From NCBI RefSeq assembly GCF_014203715.1, contig NZ_JACHJP010000013.1, forward strand, positions 62,001-126,000: a stretch of 64,000 nucleotides of DNA. Reading direction: 5' to 3'. The DNA comes from Streptosporangium saharense (GTDB lineage: Bacteria; Actinomycetota; Actinomycetes; Streptosporangiales; Streptosporangiaceae). The notes below the pieces were generated by a model. That model saw nothing but the letters and a program-made list of their open reading frames with translations, was not told the origin of the DNA and did not search any database. Made by a program: the position numbers and the translations under genes. Shown here in pieces: positions 28,221 through 35,697 of the stretch. How positions within the stretch are numbered: the first letter of the stretch is position 1; each line of letters opens with the position of its first letter.

Positions 28221-28263
28221 GGCCGGTGTCCTCTCGAAGGTCCAAAAGAAATAGTAGACGGCA

Positions 28264-28286
28264 TGCACAGTTGTTGTTACTGTGCA
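28264..28286. promoter_or_regulatory. TetR operator candidate
   Basis: A perfect inverted repeat, TGCACAGT (28264-28271) and ACTGTGCA (28279-28286), has a 7-base spacer. It lies in the 70-base divergent gap, ending 5 bases before the + strand ATG (28291), where a bound dimer would block both promoters. Confidence 0.65.
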
Positions 28287-28290
28287 CGGC

Positions 28291-29004
28291 ATGAACACTT
28301 CATGGCATACACAGATTCAGCTCCCGGACACGGCACGCCGCTGGATCGGCCTGGCCGCGGTCCTCGGCGCCGTCTTCGCGATGGCCGAACTCCCCCTCTA
28401 CTTCGTGGTCCCCGCCTGCGACCCCCCGGCCTGCGGCGTCGAGACCGGCAGCCTCATGCCGGACTGGCTGATCCTCACCCGGACGCTCTTCAACTTCCTC
28501 GCCCTCACGATGTTCCTGGTGTTCATGACCGGCGTCCGGTTCCTGATCACGCGGGCCGACGCCCGGTTCGAATGGTTCGGCGCGGTCGCCGGTGTCGCCG
28601 GGGTGGCGTGGACGATCGTCGACATGGTCGCCAAGGGGATCGAGGGCAGCAGCGCCATCAAGGCCGTCGAGGAGATCGACCCCACCCGAACCGTCCCCAC
28701 CTACCTGCTCTACGGCGCCATCACCCACCTGATGCTGGTCGTCTTCGGCGTCGCCTTCGGATACGCGGTGCTGCGCTCCCGCGCCCTCCCTGGCTGGGTC
28801 GGCTGGTCGTCGTTCGCCGTCGCCGCCCTGCACCTGGCCGGGGTGCCGTCGATGTTCTTCGGCTTCAACTCCTCGGAGTTCTACGCCTCCAACGGCTGGG
28901 GCGCGGTCGCGATGTTCAACGGCATAGCCGCCACCTGGCTGGCAGCCGTCGGCATCGCGACCCTGCGAAGGAGAACCTCGTTGAGGTCGGCCGCCCACGC
29001 CTAA
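28291..29004 (+). CDS. Integral membrane protein of unknown function (DUF4386-like)
   Basis: This 237-aa protein has about six transmembrane helices (for example RWIGLAAVLGAVFAMAELPLY, LFNFLALTMFLVFMTGVRFL, AITHLMLVVFGVAFGYAVL) and a CDPPAC pair in the first outer loop. Its overall layout recalls DUF4386 proteins, but the match is by eye. ATG 28291 is preferred; a GTG at 28282 lies within the operator. It is regulated, by inference, by the divergent TetR protein. Confidence 0.7.
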   Translation: MNTSWHTQIQLPDTARRWIGLAAVLGAVFAMAELPLYFVVPACDPPACGVETGSLMPDWLILTRTLFNFLALTMFLVFMTGVRFLITRADARFEWFGAVAGVAGVAWTIVDMVAKGIEGSSAIKAVEEIDPTRTVPTYLLYGAITHLMLVVFGVAFGYAVLRSRALPGWVGWSSFAVAALHLAGVPSMFFGFNSSEFYASNGWGAVAMFNGIAATWLAAVGIATLRRRTSLRSAAHA

Positions 29005-29483
29005 CGCACACGCCTTGGCCATCGTGGTACGCGGGGGCGCGACGATGGCCTAGCCTCACCACCCTGAGGTACGGCCCGCAGCCTGTGGCATGTGTTCATA
29101 CTCATTCGGGCCGGAGTCGCGAACCCCTCTGCGGTCTGGGTCGCGATGGTGTGCAAGATCAGGGCGGTGCCTGCGGTTCCGTCGACTGGCTACCAAACAG
29201 GCGGGGACGGTGATCTTGCCGTTCGGTGGTTCGGCAGCGCTTGGCCGGTCTCTTCCCACGGGCATTACCTCCGTTGCGTGACGGGGCCTGTACGCCTTGA
29301 CGATCTCGCGGGGCGTGCTTTTCGGGAGCCACAGGCGGTTTCCCTCATTTCGCAGGCCGTGTCGGGCGGGAAATCTCCGGCTCGGTATGGGGGATGGCAT
29401 TGTTCCCTTCAGGTTGGTCAGCGCGAGGTTATTTTTACTGTGAGTGCTCAATTCTGGTGGTCCAGACGAGGGGGCCGACCCTG
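29005..29483. other. Intergenic region of about 480 bases before the radical SAM gene
   Basis: I find no gene I can support. A minus-strand frame (29400 to 29056) and a plus-strand frame (29092 to 29484) are open but show no recognisable domain. The lower GC around 29400-29460 (GAGGTTATTTTTACTGTGAG) suggests a promoter for the radical SAM gene. If that gene belongs to a RiPP cluster, a precursor could hide here, but I could not identify one. Confidence 0.4.
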
Positions 29484-30380
29484 ATGGAGCTGCAAGGGCG
29501 TGCTGAACACCCCGCCTCGGCACCAGCGGTAACCCGGCTTCAGCTCGAACTGACCGGACGATGCCAGCTCGCATGTCTGCACTGTTACGCCATGTCAGGA
29601 CCGACCGCCAGTCACGGCACCATGAGCGAAACGGCCTGGTTCGGAGTCCTCGACGAAGCCACAACCCTCGGCGTGAGGGCCGTCCAACTCATCGGGGGAG
29701 AACCGACTCTCAGCCCGGCCTTTGAGCCGGTCCTCCGGTACGCGGTCGGTGTGGGCCTGAAGGTCGAGGTCTACACCAACCTCTTCCACGTCAAAGAGCG
29801 GTGGTGGGAACTGTTCGGCCTCGATGGTGTGTCCCTGGCCACGAGCTACTACAGCGAAAGGCCGGAAGAGCACGACGGAATGACCACCCGCACCGGTAGC
29901 CACGCACGAACCACGGCCAATATCCGAAAGGCGCGGGCACGCGGCATCCGACTGCGCGCGGGCATGGTCGAGCTGCCGACCGGAGAGCCCACCGAAGGAA
30001 GAAACAAGCTCGCTCTTCTCGGCGTCACCGACGTCCGCAGTGACAGACTTCGAGCCATTGGCCGTACGGCTCCCAGCTCCAGGAACGCATCCGAACTCTG
30101 TGGCGCCTGCGGAAAAGGGAAGGCGGCGATCAGCCCCACAGGAGACGTTTGGCCCTGTGTCATGGCCCGATGGATGGCGGCGGGAAATGTCCTTGAACAG
30201 CCTCTGCGCAGAATCCTGCGAGGCGCTCGATGGCGGGAACTGGTGAACGGCATCCCGATCCCTATGGGTAAGAGATGCGATCCCGAACTCTGCGATCCGG
30301 TGAGAGGTGACGGTAACGACTGCGACCCCGCGTCCACGCCCGCCTGCGATCCTAAGTTCTGTGACCCCGACACCGAGTGA
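29484..30380 (+). CDS. Radical SAM protein with Cys-Asp-Pro repeat tail
   Basis: The 298-aa protein binds a [4Fe-4S] cluster through Cys27, Cys31 and Cys34 (CQLACLHCY) and has the GGEPTLSP SAM-binding motif, so it should generate the deoxyadenosyl radical. A partial SPASM-like Cys set follows (ELCGACGKG, VWPCVMARW). The last 35 residues contain five Cys-Asp-Pro units (KRCDPELCDP … DCDP … ACDPKFCDPDTE). ATG 29484 has GAGGGGG 9 bases upstream. A PIMT-like methyltransferase gene starts 13 bases after the stop. Inference: a peptide-modifying enzyme of a RiPP-like system; the repeat tail could bind extra metal or be a substrate itself. Confidence 0.82.
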   Translation: MELQGRAEHPASAPAVTRLQLELTGRCQLACLHCYAMSGPTASHGTMSETAWFGVLDEATTLGVRAVQLIGGEPTLSPAFEPVLRYAVGVGLKVEVYTNLFHVKERWWELFGLDGVSLATSYYSERPEEHDGMTTRTGSHARTTANIRKARARGIRLRAGMVELPTGEPTEGRNKLALLGVTDVRSDRLRAIGRTAPSSRNASELCGACGKGKAAISPTGDVWPCVMARWMAAGNVLEQPLRRILRGARWRELVNGIPIPMGKRCDPELCDPVRGDGNDCDPASTPACDPKFCDPDTE

Positions 30381-30393
30381 AGCCGGGCAACGC

Positions 30394-31542
30394 ATGGACT
30401 GGGAATCTCGTGCCCGTGCCCTCGCCGTGACCGCCAGCCCGCGTGGCTCGCGGTGGAGGGCGGCGATGGAGCGGACTCCACGGCATCTGCTCGTCCCGCG
30501 CTGGTGGGGGTGGGGGAGAGACGAGCAGCGGTGGGAGTTGCGAGACGGCCCTGATGCCCCTGAGCGGTGGCTGTCGGAGGCCTACCGCGACCAGACCTTG
30601 GTGACGCAGGCGGGGACGCTCCACGCCGACCACGCGACCAAGGCCGACCGTCCCGCGCAGACCATGCCGACCTCCTCATCCACCGCGCCGAGCCTGGTCG
30701 TTCGCATGCTCCAGCACGCGGACATCTACGACGGTGCCGACGTTCTCGACGTGGGAGTCGGTTCCGGGTACGGCGCGGCCCTGCTGGCGCGTTCCCTCGG
30801 CGACGACCATGTGACGAGTGTCGATGTCGACCCGTACCTGGTGGAGATCGCCGAAAGCCGCCTCGCCGACCTGGGCATGCGTCCAAGGGTTCTCGCCGTC
30901 GACGCCACGGGAGATCTGCCGGGCACCTACGACCGAATCGTCTCCATGGTCTCGGTCCCCACGATTCCGCCGAGCTGGCTGGCGGCTCTACGGCCGGAGG
31001 GCAGGTTCGTCACCACGATCGCCAACACCAGCCTGATCATCACCGCGAACAGGACCAGCGGTGGGCGCTGGGCCGCGATCGGCCGCGTGGAATGGGACCG
31101 GGCGACCTTCATGGCCACCCGGTCGGGGCCGGGATACCCGCCGGACATTCGGGGCCTGTTCGACGCGACAAGGGACCAGGACGGCGAGGAGGTGTCCCAG
31201 GGCAGATATCCGGTTCTTCAGGTGGCCTGGAACTGGGAGTTGCCCTCCATGCTCGAAGTGGTGGCTCCAGGGATCGAGCACAGCTACGAGCGGGGAGAGG
31301 ACGGCTGGCACACCGCTCGGATGGTGCACGAGGACGGCTCGTGGGCCAGGGCGACCGGCCAGGGCGACGCGCCACCTGTCGTGCATCAGGGCGGCCCGCG
31401 CCGACTGTGGTCCATCCTCGACGAGATCCGGCACAGGTGGGTCGTCGAGGGAGACCTCCCCCTGAGAGGAGCGACCGCCTATATCTCCGCCACGGGCCGC
31501 ATACGGCTGGAGCGAGGCGACTGGGTCGGACGGATCGGCTGA
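30394..31542 (+). CDS. PIMT-like O-methyltransferase with C-terminal extension (paralogue of 9778-10905)
   Basis: A 382-aa methyltransferase with SAM motif VLDVGVGSGYGAALLARSLG, upstream segment MPTSSSTAPSLVVRML, and an extension ending QGGPRRLWSILDEIRHRWV and TAYISATGRIRLERG. The layout and several motifs match the enzyme at 9778-10905 (SSSSAPSVVSTMF, QGGPRDLW), so both belong to the RiPP-associated PIMT group. It follows the radical SAM gene by 13 bases from ATG 30394; GTG 30361, overlapping that gene, is an alternative. It likely acts on the same peptide or protein as the radical SAM enzyme. Confidence 0.78.
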   Translation: MDWESRARALAVTASPRGSRWRAAMERTPRHLLVPRWWGWGRDEQRWELRDGPDAPERWLSEAYRDQTLVTQAGTLHADHATKADRPAQTMPTSSSTAPSLVVRMLQHADIYDGADVLDVGVGSGYGAALLARSLGDDHVTSVDVDPYLVEIAESRLADLGMRPRVLAVDATGDLPGTYDRIVSMVSVPTIPPSWLAALRPEGRFVTTIANTSLIITANRTSGGRWAAIGRVEWDRATFMATRSGPGYPPDIRGLFDATRDQDGEEVSQGRYPVLQVAWNWELPSMLEVVAPGIEHSYERGEDGWHTARMVHEDGSWARATGQGDAPPVVHQGGPRRLWSILDEIRHRWVVEGDLPLRGATAYISATGRIRLERGDWVGRIG

Positions 31543-31568
31543 GCCGACCACCGCGAAAACGCAACACG

Positions 31569-31607
31569 CGCAAGCCCCCGGCGCCGTGTCGGCGTCAGGG
31601 GCTTGCG
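31569..31607. terminator. Terminator copy 1 (between the methyltransferase and first DUF397 gene)
   Basis: A 10-bp perfect stem, CGCAAGCCCC (31569-31578) and GGGGCTTGCG (31598-31607), has further pairing of CCGGCGCC-like bases inside. It sits 26 bases after the + strand stop and 11 bases beyond the - strand stop, so it can act on both strands. Confidence 0.75.
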
Positions 31608-31618
31608 GGAAGAAGTGA

Positions 31619-31822
31619 TTAGGCGTCGAAGGTGCCGGTGTTCACGCGGCCGATGAACGAGCGCCACTGCGTGGGGGTGAAGGCCAGGGTCGGGCCGGAG
31701 GGGTCTTTGCTGTCGCGGACGGCGACCAGGCCGGGGAGGTTGGTGGCGACCTCAACGCAGTTACCACTTTGGTCGCTTCGGCTGCTCTTGCGGAACTTGG
31801 CGGCGGATAGGTCGGGGGACAC
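31619..31822 (-). CDS. DUF397 protein (copy 1)
   Basis: A 67-aa protein of the actinomycete DUF397 family: LSAAKFRKSSRSDQSGNCVEVATNLPGLVAVRDSKDP (in part) and the conserved end FTPTQWRSFIGRV. These small proteins are nearly always encoded beside an XRE/DUF5753 regulator and act with it, sometimes described as toxin-antitoxin-like or antagonist pairs. The start is GTG 31822. It is the downstream member of a tandem pair. Confidence 0.88.
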   Translation of the reverse strand: MSPDLSAAKFRKSSRSDQSGNCVEVATNLPGLVAVRDSKDPSGPTLAFTPTQWRSFIGRVNTGTFDA

Positions 31823-31884
31823 GGCTGTTCCTCGCCTTCGTCTGAGGGTTCCTGATTCTCACTGTGAGAGTGCCCCTCGACACG

Positions 31885-31923
31885 CGCAAGCCCCCGGCGC
31901 CGCGTCGGCGTCAGGGGCTTGCG
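31885..31923 (-). terminator. Terminator copy 2 (between the two DUF397 genes)
   Basis: It has the same 10-bp stem as copy 1: CGCAAGCCCC (31885-31894) and GGGGCTTGCG (31914-31923). It lies 11 bases after the stop of the upstream DUF397 gene and is part of the duplicated unit. Confidence 0.75.
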
Positions 31924-31934
31924 GGAAGAAGTGA

Positions 31935-32144
31935 TTAGGCGTCGAAGGCGCCGGTGTTCACGCGGCCGATGAACGAGCGCCACTGGGCGGGGGTGAAGGT
32001 CAGTACGGGGCCGGAGAGGTCCTTGCTGTCGCGGACGGCGACGACGTCAGGAAGGTTCGTCGCGACCTCAACACATGCGTTGCCGCCACCGCTCAGCCTC
32101 GACTTGCGGAACTCGGCACTCGACAGATCCGGAGACGGGGACAT
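31935..32144 (-). CDS. DUF397 protein (copy 2)
   Basis: A 69-aa DUF397 protein (LSSAEFRKSRLSGGGNACVEVATNL, in part; end FTPAQWRSFIGRVNTGAFDA). ATG 32144 is 2 bases after the stop of the XRE gene, whose final codons contain the ribosome site AAAGGAG, so translation is coupled to the regulator. This is the standard HTH-DUF397 arrangement, pointing to this copy as the original partner and copy 1 as the duplicate. Confidence 0.9.
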   Translation of the reverse strand: MSPSPDLSSAEFRKSRLSGGGNACVEVATNLPDVVAVRDSKDLSGPVLTFTPAQWRSFIGRVNTGAFDA

Positions 32145-32146
32145 GA

Positions 32147-33004
32147 CTACTCCTTTATGCACTTGGTGATCATGGCGCGACTCTCCTCGACCGGCAGCGC
32201 CAGTTCGCAAATGCGTTCAAACGCCACTTTATAGCGATCTACGTGATCAGAGCTTTCGACGTAGACGTCTCCGGCAGTGCCCTCAACGTAGGCAATGTCG
32301 AGTTCAGCGTCTTGATCGAACTCTAGGACAATGAAGGATCCTTCCAGGCCAACGTGCTCTCCGACTGCGTAAGGCAGCACTCGGACAGAGACATTGGGTC
32401 GCCGACTAGCGGTAACCAAGGCGCGTAGCTGCTCATTCATCACCTCTGCGCCACCGATCGGACGATGCAAGACGGCTTCGTCCAGCACAACACGTACTTG
32501 AGGTGCGGACGGCCTGCTCACGAGTGTCTTGCGCGCCATTCGTGCCATCACTCGTCGGTCAACTTCTTCTTCCACACCCTTGCTGGCCAGGCTTGACCGG
32601 ATGACCGCGCGGGCGTAGTCCTCGGTCTGGAGCAGGCCGGGGATGAGCTGGACGCCCCACTCACTGATGACCGCTGCCTCATCTTCCAGGCCAACATACG
32701 ATCCCACGAAGACATCCTTGTAGGACGTCCACCATCCGCGTCGTCCGGCTTCCTTGGCCAACGTGACGAGTGCTGAACGCGTTGGTTCAGAGACCGAGTA
32801 GAGGTCGCAGAGTATCGCCATATCGCCAGGAGTCGGTTTCCCCTCGCCAGTTTCCATGCGGTTCAGCTTCGACCGGGACCATCCGATCCGGGATGCCGCC
32901 TCCTCTGTGGTCCACCCGCTCTCGGCACGCAGTTGGCGTAGCTCCCTGGACAGTCGGCGCAGGCGGACAGTGCTGTGTGTCTTCATAGGTCCGGTACGCG
33001 GCAT
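32147..33004 (-). CDS. XRE-family regulator with DUF5753 domain
   Basis: The 285-aa protein has an N-terminal helix-turn-helix (LRQLRAESGWTTEEAASRIGWSRSKLNRMETGEGKPTP in pieces, about 24-60) and a C-terminal DUF5753 domain (WGVQLIPGLLQTEDYARAVI … VLDEAVLHRPIGG … VRVLPYAVGEHVGLEGSFIVLEF). Such proteins (the BldB/WhiJ-associated family in Streptomyces) influence development and secondary metabolism with DUF397 partners. ATG 33004 follows AAAGGAC; the frame extends 10 codons upstream. It could regulate the adjacent radical SAM/methyltransferase pair, but that is only an inference. Confidence 0.92.
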   Translation of the reverse strand: MPRTGPMKTHSTVRLRRLSRELRQLRAESGWTTEEAASRIGWSRSKLNRMETGEGKPTPGDMAILCDLYSVSEPTRSALVTLAKEAGRRGWWTSYKDVFVGSYVGLEDEAAVISEWGVQLIPGLLQTEDYARAVIRSSLASKGVEEEVDRRVMARMARKTLVSRPSAPQVRVVLDEAVLHRPIGGAEVMNEQLRALVTASRRPNVSVRVLPYAVGEHVGLEGSFIVLEFDQDAELDIAYVEGTAGDVYVESSDHVDRYKVAFERICELALPVEESRAMITKCIKE

Positions 33005-33201
33005 TGTTCGTCCTTTCGCGGGCAGGCACTCCAACTATTTTCAGATTCCCGTTGCCAGAGTGGGATTCCCAGACAATGATAGGGACTCCAAGGGGATGAG
33101 GCAGGGGAGGTAGCGCGATGGCCCTGTTGACCAGGAGGTCAGCGTCTACAAATCGTGCCTCTCATCCTTCGGGCAGCTTCACTTCACCCATGAGGCTAGA
33201 A

Positions 33202-33465
33202 CTACAGCTCTTCCGAACGCTGTGGATTCCAGTCTTCACGGGGACGGACATACGTACCACGACCCGAGACGGTGACCACGTAGCCGTCCTGGACCAGCTT
33301 CTTGCGGATCTTTTCCGCAGTGCCCCGAGCAATGCCGAACTCGTCCACGATCTGAACTTGGCTGGCGATGGGGTGGTTGACCTTGTATTCGCCGCGCACA
33401 ATCCGATCGCGGAGGATCTCGTAGACCTGTTCCCACACGGTCCGCGGTCCTTCGAAGTCGATCAT
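33202..33465 (-). CDS. Small GntR-type winged-helix regulator
   Basis: An 87-aa protein made of only the GntR DNA-binding domain: TVWEQVYEILRDRIVRGEYKVNHPIASQVQIVDEFGIARGTAEKIRKKLVQDGYV (in pieces), ending GRGTYVRPREDW. No ligand-binding domain is present, as in the short regulators of actinomycete integrative elements and plasmids. ATG 33465 is chosen because upstream codons overlap the leader. A large imperfect palindrome 49-74 bases upstream suggests autoregulation and control of the divergent small-gene cassette. Confidence 0.85.
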   Translation of the reverse strand: MIDFEGPRTVWEQVYEILRDRIVRGEYKVNHPIASQVQIVDEFGIARGTAEKIRKKLVQDGYVVTVSGRGTYVRPREDWNPQRSEEL

Positions 33466-33513
33466 GTGGGTGACCGTAAGGCGCTGTGGCACTGCCTTAG
33501 TTCCTGAGAGAGA

Positions 33514-33539
33514 CCATGGGGTCCTGTAGGAGCCCATGG
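33514..33539. promoter_or_regulatory. 26-bp operator candidate for the GntR regulator
   Basis: Arms CCATGGG (33514-33520) and CCCATGG (33533-33539) enclose a second dyad TCCT-GT-AGGA; 22 of 26 positions are symmetric. It is flanked by direct repeats GAGAGAGAC (33506-33514 and 33548-33556). Its place between the GntR gene and the divergent cassette suits a shared operator. Confidence 0.6.
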
Positions 33540-33650
33540 GACACCATGAGAGAGACGCTGGCTCTTTCGTATTGCCTAGCCCAGAAAAACGGACCTGCCC
33601 AACGGTTACGACGTCGGAACAGGTCCTTGATCAGGAAGGTAACTCCTGAC

Positions 33651-34502
33651 GTGAGTAAGAGTAGTGCTCCGGGCTCCGTCCCGAACACATCGAGCCGGGA
33701 CGGCTGTGGCTGCTTCGCCGGTGCCGTACCGCTGCCGATGGGGTGCGCCCGGTGTGGGCATGCCCCCTATGCCCACGGCTGTTCGCAGCAGGACGGGCAC
33801 GAGTACGTGCAGCCGTCCGGGCTCCTGATGAACGCCCGGCTTCAGGCTCGTCGTGAGTACGGCCCGCAGATTCTTCCGGCTCCTCGGCCTCCGGTGGAGG
33901 TCGCGCCCGCCGAGGTAGTTCCGCTGGTGCCCGCTCAGCGGCGGCCCGCTCCTGAGCCGGATCCTGAGCCGGAGGCGCCCGCGGTGGTTCCGGCCGCGAC
34001 CGCTGAACCGGATCTTGCGCCGGTACGGCCTTCGCCTTCTGTTCCCGGTGCTCCCCGAGCCGGGATCTCCTGGGCCAGGCTGCGCCGCCCGGGTCTCTCC
34101 CGGGGTGGGGTACGGCCCGCGACCGGTAGGTGTCGCGTGCCCCGGGCTCGTCCGACCTGTCGGCCCGGTCTCCACAGGGCTGTGCCGTACGGCATGCACC
34201 TTCTTTGTTGTCCCGCAGGGCAGGCCCGTCTGGCGATCATCTCGTCGGCCAGAGCCTCTGATCGGATCACGGAGGTCCAGATCATGCACAACACCCCCAA
34301 CGGCCCGGCGATCCCGGGCTGGAGACTGATCGTCAGCGACACGGGCCGGTACTGGGCCATCCGCAACCGGGCTTTCCCGCGCGTCGCTCTGCGGGCGGGG
34401 GTGGAACCGGCGGTGGACGCCGACACCTTCGAGGAGGTTCAGGCGGCCGTGGCTGAGCAGGAGGAGAAGGCTCGCGTCGCTGTTGAGGGGGTGGCTTCGT
34501 GA
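33651..34502 (+). CDS. Uncertain ORF: Cys-rich N-terminus, Pro-rich middle
   Basis: The frame is open from GTG 33651 to 34502 (283 codons). The first 70 codons look real: a Cys/His cluster (GCGCFAGAV, GCARCGHAPYAHGCSQQDGH) that could bind zinc, then a Pro/Ala/Glu-rich linker. Codons after about 34060 look less like coding sequence. The final 72 codons are probably a separate gene (34284-34502) in the same frame. It may be one fused protein or a short zinc protein whose end has decayed; I cannot decide from one sequence. It is divergent from the GntR gene and begins the small-gene cassette. Confidence 0.4.
   Translation: MSKSSAPGSVPNTSSRDGCGCFAGAVPLPMGCARCGHAPYAHGCSQQDGHEYVQPSGLLMNARLQARREYGPQILPAPRPPVEVAPAEVVPLVPAQRRPAPEPDPEPEAPAVVPAATAEPDLAPVRPSPSVPGAPRAGISWARLRRPGLSRGGVRPATGRCRVPRARPTCRPGLHRAVPYGMHLLCCPAGQARLAIISSARASDRITEVQIMHNTPNGPAIPGWRLIVSDTGRYWAIRNRAFPRVALRAGVEPAVDADTFEEVQAAVAEQEEKARVAVEGVAS
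34284..34502 (+). CDS. Small hypothetical protein
   Basis: A 72-aa protein starting at ATG 34284 behind a strong GGAGG (34271-34275). The sequence IPGWRLIVSDTGRYWAIRNRAFP followed by DADTFEEVQAAVAEQEE looks like a compact beta-hairpin/helix fold, similar in style to its neighbours. The stop overlaps the next start (GTGA at 34499-34502). It is typical of small cytoplasmic proteins in actinomycete accessory cassettes; the function is unknown. Confidence 0.6.
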   Translation: MHNTPNGPAIPGWRLIVSDTGRYWAIRNRAFPRVALRAGVEPAVDADTFEEVQAAVAEQEEKARVAVEGVAS

Positions 34503-34849
34503 CGGGACGGCATCGGGACGGCCAGCCGTACGCCTCGGTGTATCAGCGGGTCTGGGACGGGCCCGCACGGGCGGAGGCCGAGCGGCTTGACCAGGTGTGG
34601 GCGGACTGGACCGTGCTCTACAGCCTGGGCAAGCGCAGCTTCTACGCTGTGGCGTCCTGGGACGGCCCGCAGGTCATGGTGGTCGAGGATGCCACTTCGG
34701 AGGGGTTGGAGGAGCGGATGCAGGATGCGGAGATGGTCCGAATGCTCCAGACCACATCGCCCCCGCACGGTGGCGAGGAGCGTCCGCCCGCTGAGCCGCG
34801 CGATCGGGGCACGGCCAGGAGGCGGCGGCCGGGTGGGAGGGCGGCATGA
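34499..34849 (+). CDS. Small hypothetical protein
   Basis: A 116-aa protein (GTG 34499, overlapping the previous stop) with a central WTVLYSLGKRSFYAVASWDGPQ segment and a basic, Arg-rich tail. It shares the 'aromatic strand plus EDATSEGLEERM helix' pattern with the genes on either side, so the three small proteins may be related. The stop overlaps the next start (ATGA at 34846-34849). The function is unknown. Confidence 0.6.
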   Translation: MTGRHRDGQPYASVYQRVWDGPARAEAERLDQVWADWTVLYSLGKRSFYAVASWDGPQVMVVEDATSEGLEERMQDAEMVRMLQTTSPPHGGEERPPAEPRDRGTARRRRPGGRAA

Positions 34850-35184
34850 TGCCACTTCTCAACACGGTCCGTCCAGAGGCCGGGCTTTCAGATCGAACCT
34901 GTAACACCGTGCAAACGGCCCACCCGGGCTGGCTGGTCTTCCACAACGCGCAGTCCGGGTTGTGGAGTGCCTACCGGCACGTGCTGTCCGGCAGGCCGAC
35001 CCCCGGCGCTGTTCTGCTGGTGCGGGCCGAGTCGGCGGAGGAATTGGACCGGAAGCTGGCCGCGCAGGTGTCCCCGGTGGTGCCGCCGAGCATCCGGGCC
35101 GTGGCCGTCGCGCGTGCTCTGCAGGCTCGGGCCGTTCGGGCTGGTCAGCGGCCTGTCGGACTGCGCAGGTTGCTGCGCTCCTGA
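34846..35184 (+). CDS. Small hypothetical protein
   Basis: A 112-aa protein with HPGWLVFHNAQSGLWSAYRHVL followed by LLVRAESAEELDRKLAAQ, again a strand-rich segment then a helix, like the two preceding products. Its C-terminal end is Arg-rich. ATG 34846 overlaps the previous stop, so the three genes are translationally chained under one promoter near the GntR operator. I do not recognise a family. Confidence 0.6.
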   Translation: MMPLLNTVRPEAGLSDRTCNTVQTAHPGWLVFHNAQSGLWSAYRHVLSGRPTPGAVLLVRAESAEELDRKLAAQVSPVVPPSIRAVAVARALQARAVRAGQRPVGLRRLLRS

Positions 35185-35447
35185 GGCCGGTACGGCAGAC
35201 GGTGGAGCTCATGCCCGCCGTACCCCATGAACGTGCGGCTCAGGTTGGAGGGACCTGGGCCGCACACCTCGCAAGGCGGCTCCCACACACGCCGAGGCAC
35301 TTGGCGTGTTGGGGAAGGGGGAGCTGCCTGGCGCACCGGTCTTCCACAACGTGTGGAAGGCCGGTCCTCCTCCAGGGCGCCCGGCTCATGCTCCCCGGCT
35401 CGGGCCGGGCGCCCGCCCTCACTTCCACTCTCGGAACAGGGACGACC
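35185..35447 (+). other. Gap in the small-gene cassette with a long hairpin
   Basis: A stem of 14 positions (35335-35348 with 35352-35365, arms ACCGG-T-CTTCCACA and TGTGGAAG-G-CCGGT, one T-G pair, 3-base loop) lies here. A 74-codon frame (35227-35451) overlaps the next start by ATGA but has no good ribosome site and an unusual composition. The hairpin may terminate the first three genes or be a replication/processing site of the element. Confidence 0.45.
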
Positions 35448-35687
35448 ATGACCGAGGACGAGTACGAGCAACGCATGATCGACGTGCTTACCAGCACCCA
35501 CCCGGACTGGCGCTACGAACAGCGCGACCTGCCCGGCCTGCCCCAATGGTGGGCCACCCGCTACTGCCCGCTCCGGCCCGACCAGCGGAAGGCCGGGGCT
35601 CGGGACGTGCTGGGCCGTACCACGTTGCGCCGGTTGGCACGCGCGCTGGCGCGGCACGACGAGATCCTCCACCGACTGCGCTACTGA
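35448..35687 (+). CDS. Small hypothetical protein
   Basis: A 79-aa protein (MTEDEYEQRMIDVLTSTHPDW … LPQWWATRYCPLRPDQR … LRRLARALARHDEILHRLRY, in pieces). An N-terminal acidic helix, a Trp-rich centre and a basic C-terminal helix suggest a small globular protein, perhaps nucleic-acid associated. It lies 10 bases before the BldC-like gene and is probably co-transcribed. No family is recognised. Confidence 0.6.
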   Translation: MTEDEYEQRMIDVLTSTHPDWRYEQRDLPGLPQWWATRYCPLRPDQRKAGARDVLGRTTLRRLARALARHDEILHRLRY

Positions 35688-35697
35688 AGGAGCCCCC

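Larger units (their letters stand above)
31569..32144 (-). repeat. Tandem duplication of terminator plus DUF397 gene
   Basis: The segment 31569-31822 is repeated at 31885-32144. The terminator stem, the GGGAAGAAGTGATTAGGCGTC stretch (in part) and the 3' half of the gene are nearly identical, while the 5' halves of the two genes have diverged. This indicates duplication followed by divergence or recombination-driven homogenisation of the 3' parts. Confidence 0.8.

Noticed and set aside
29056-29400. Minus-strand ORF before the radical SAM gene, possibly a precursor peptide
   Set aside because: It is basic and low-complexity, lacks a leader/core pattern, has an ambiguous ribosome site and runs opposite to the cluster.
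35227-35451. 74-codon ORF overlapping the next start by ATGA
   Set aside because: The overlap is attractive, but there is no ribosome site, the composition is unusual and the long hairpin lies inside it.
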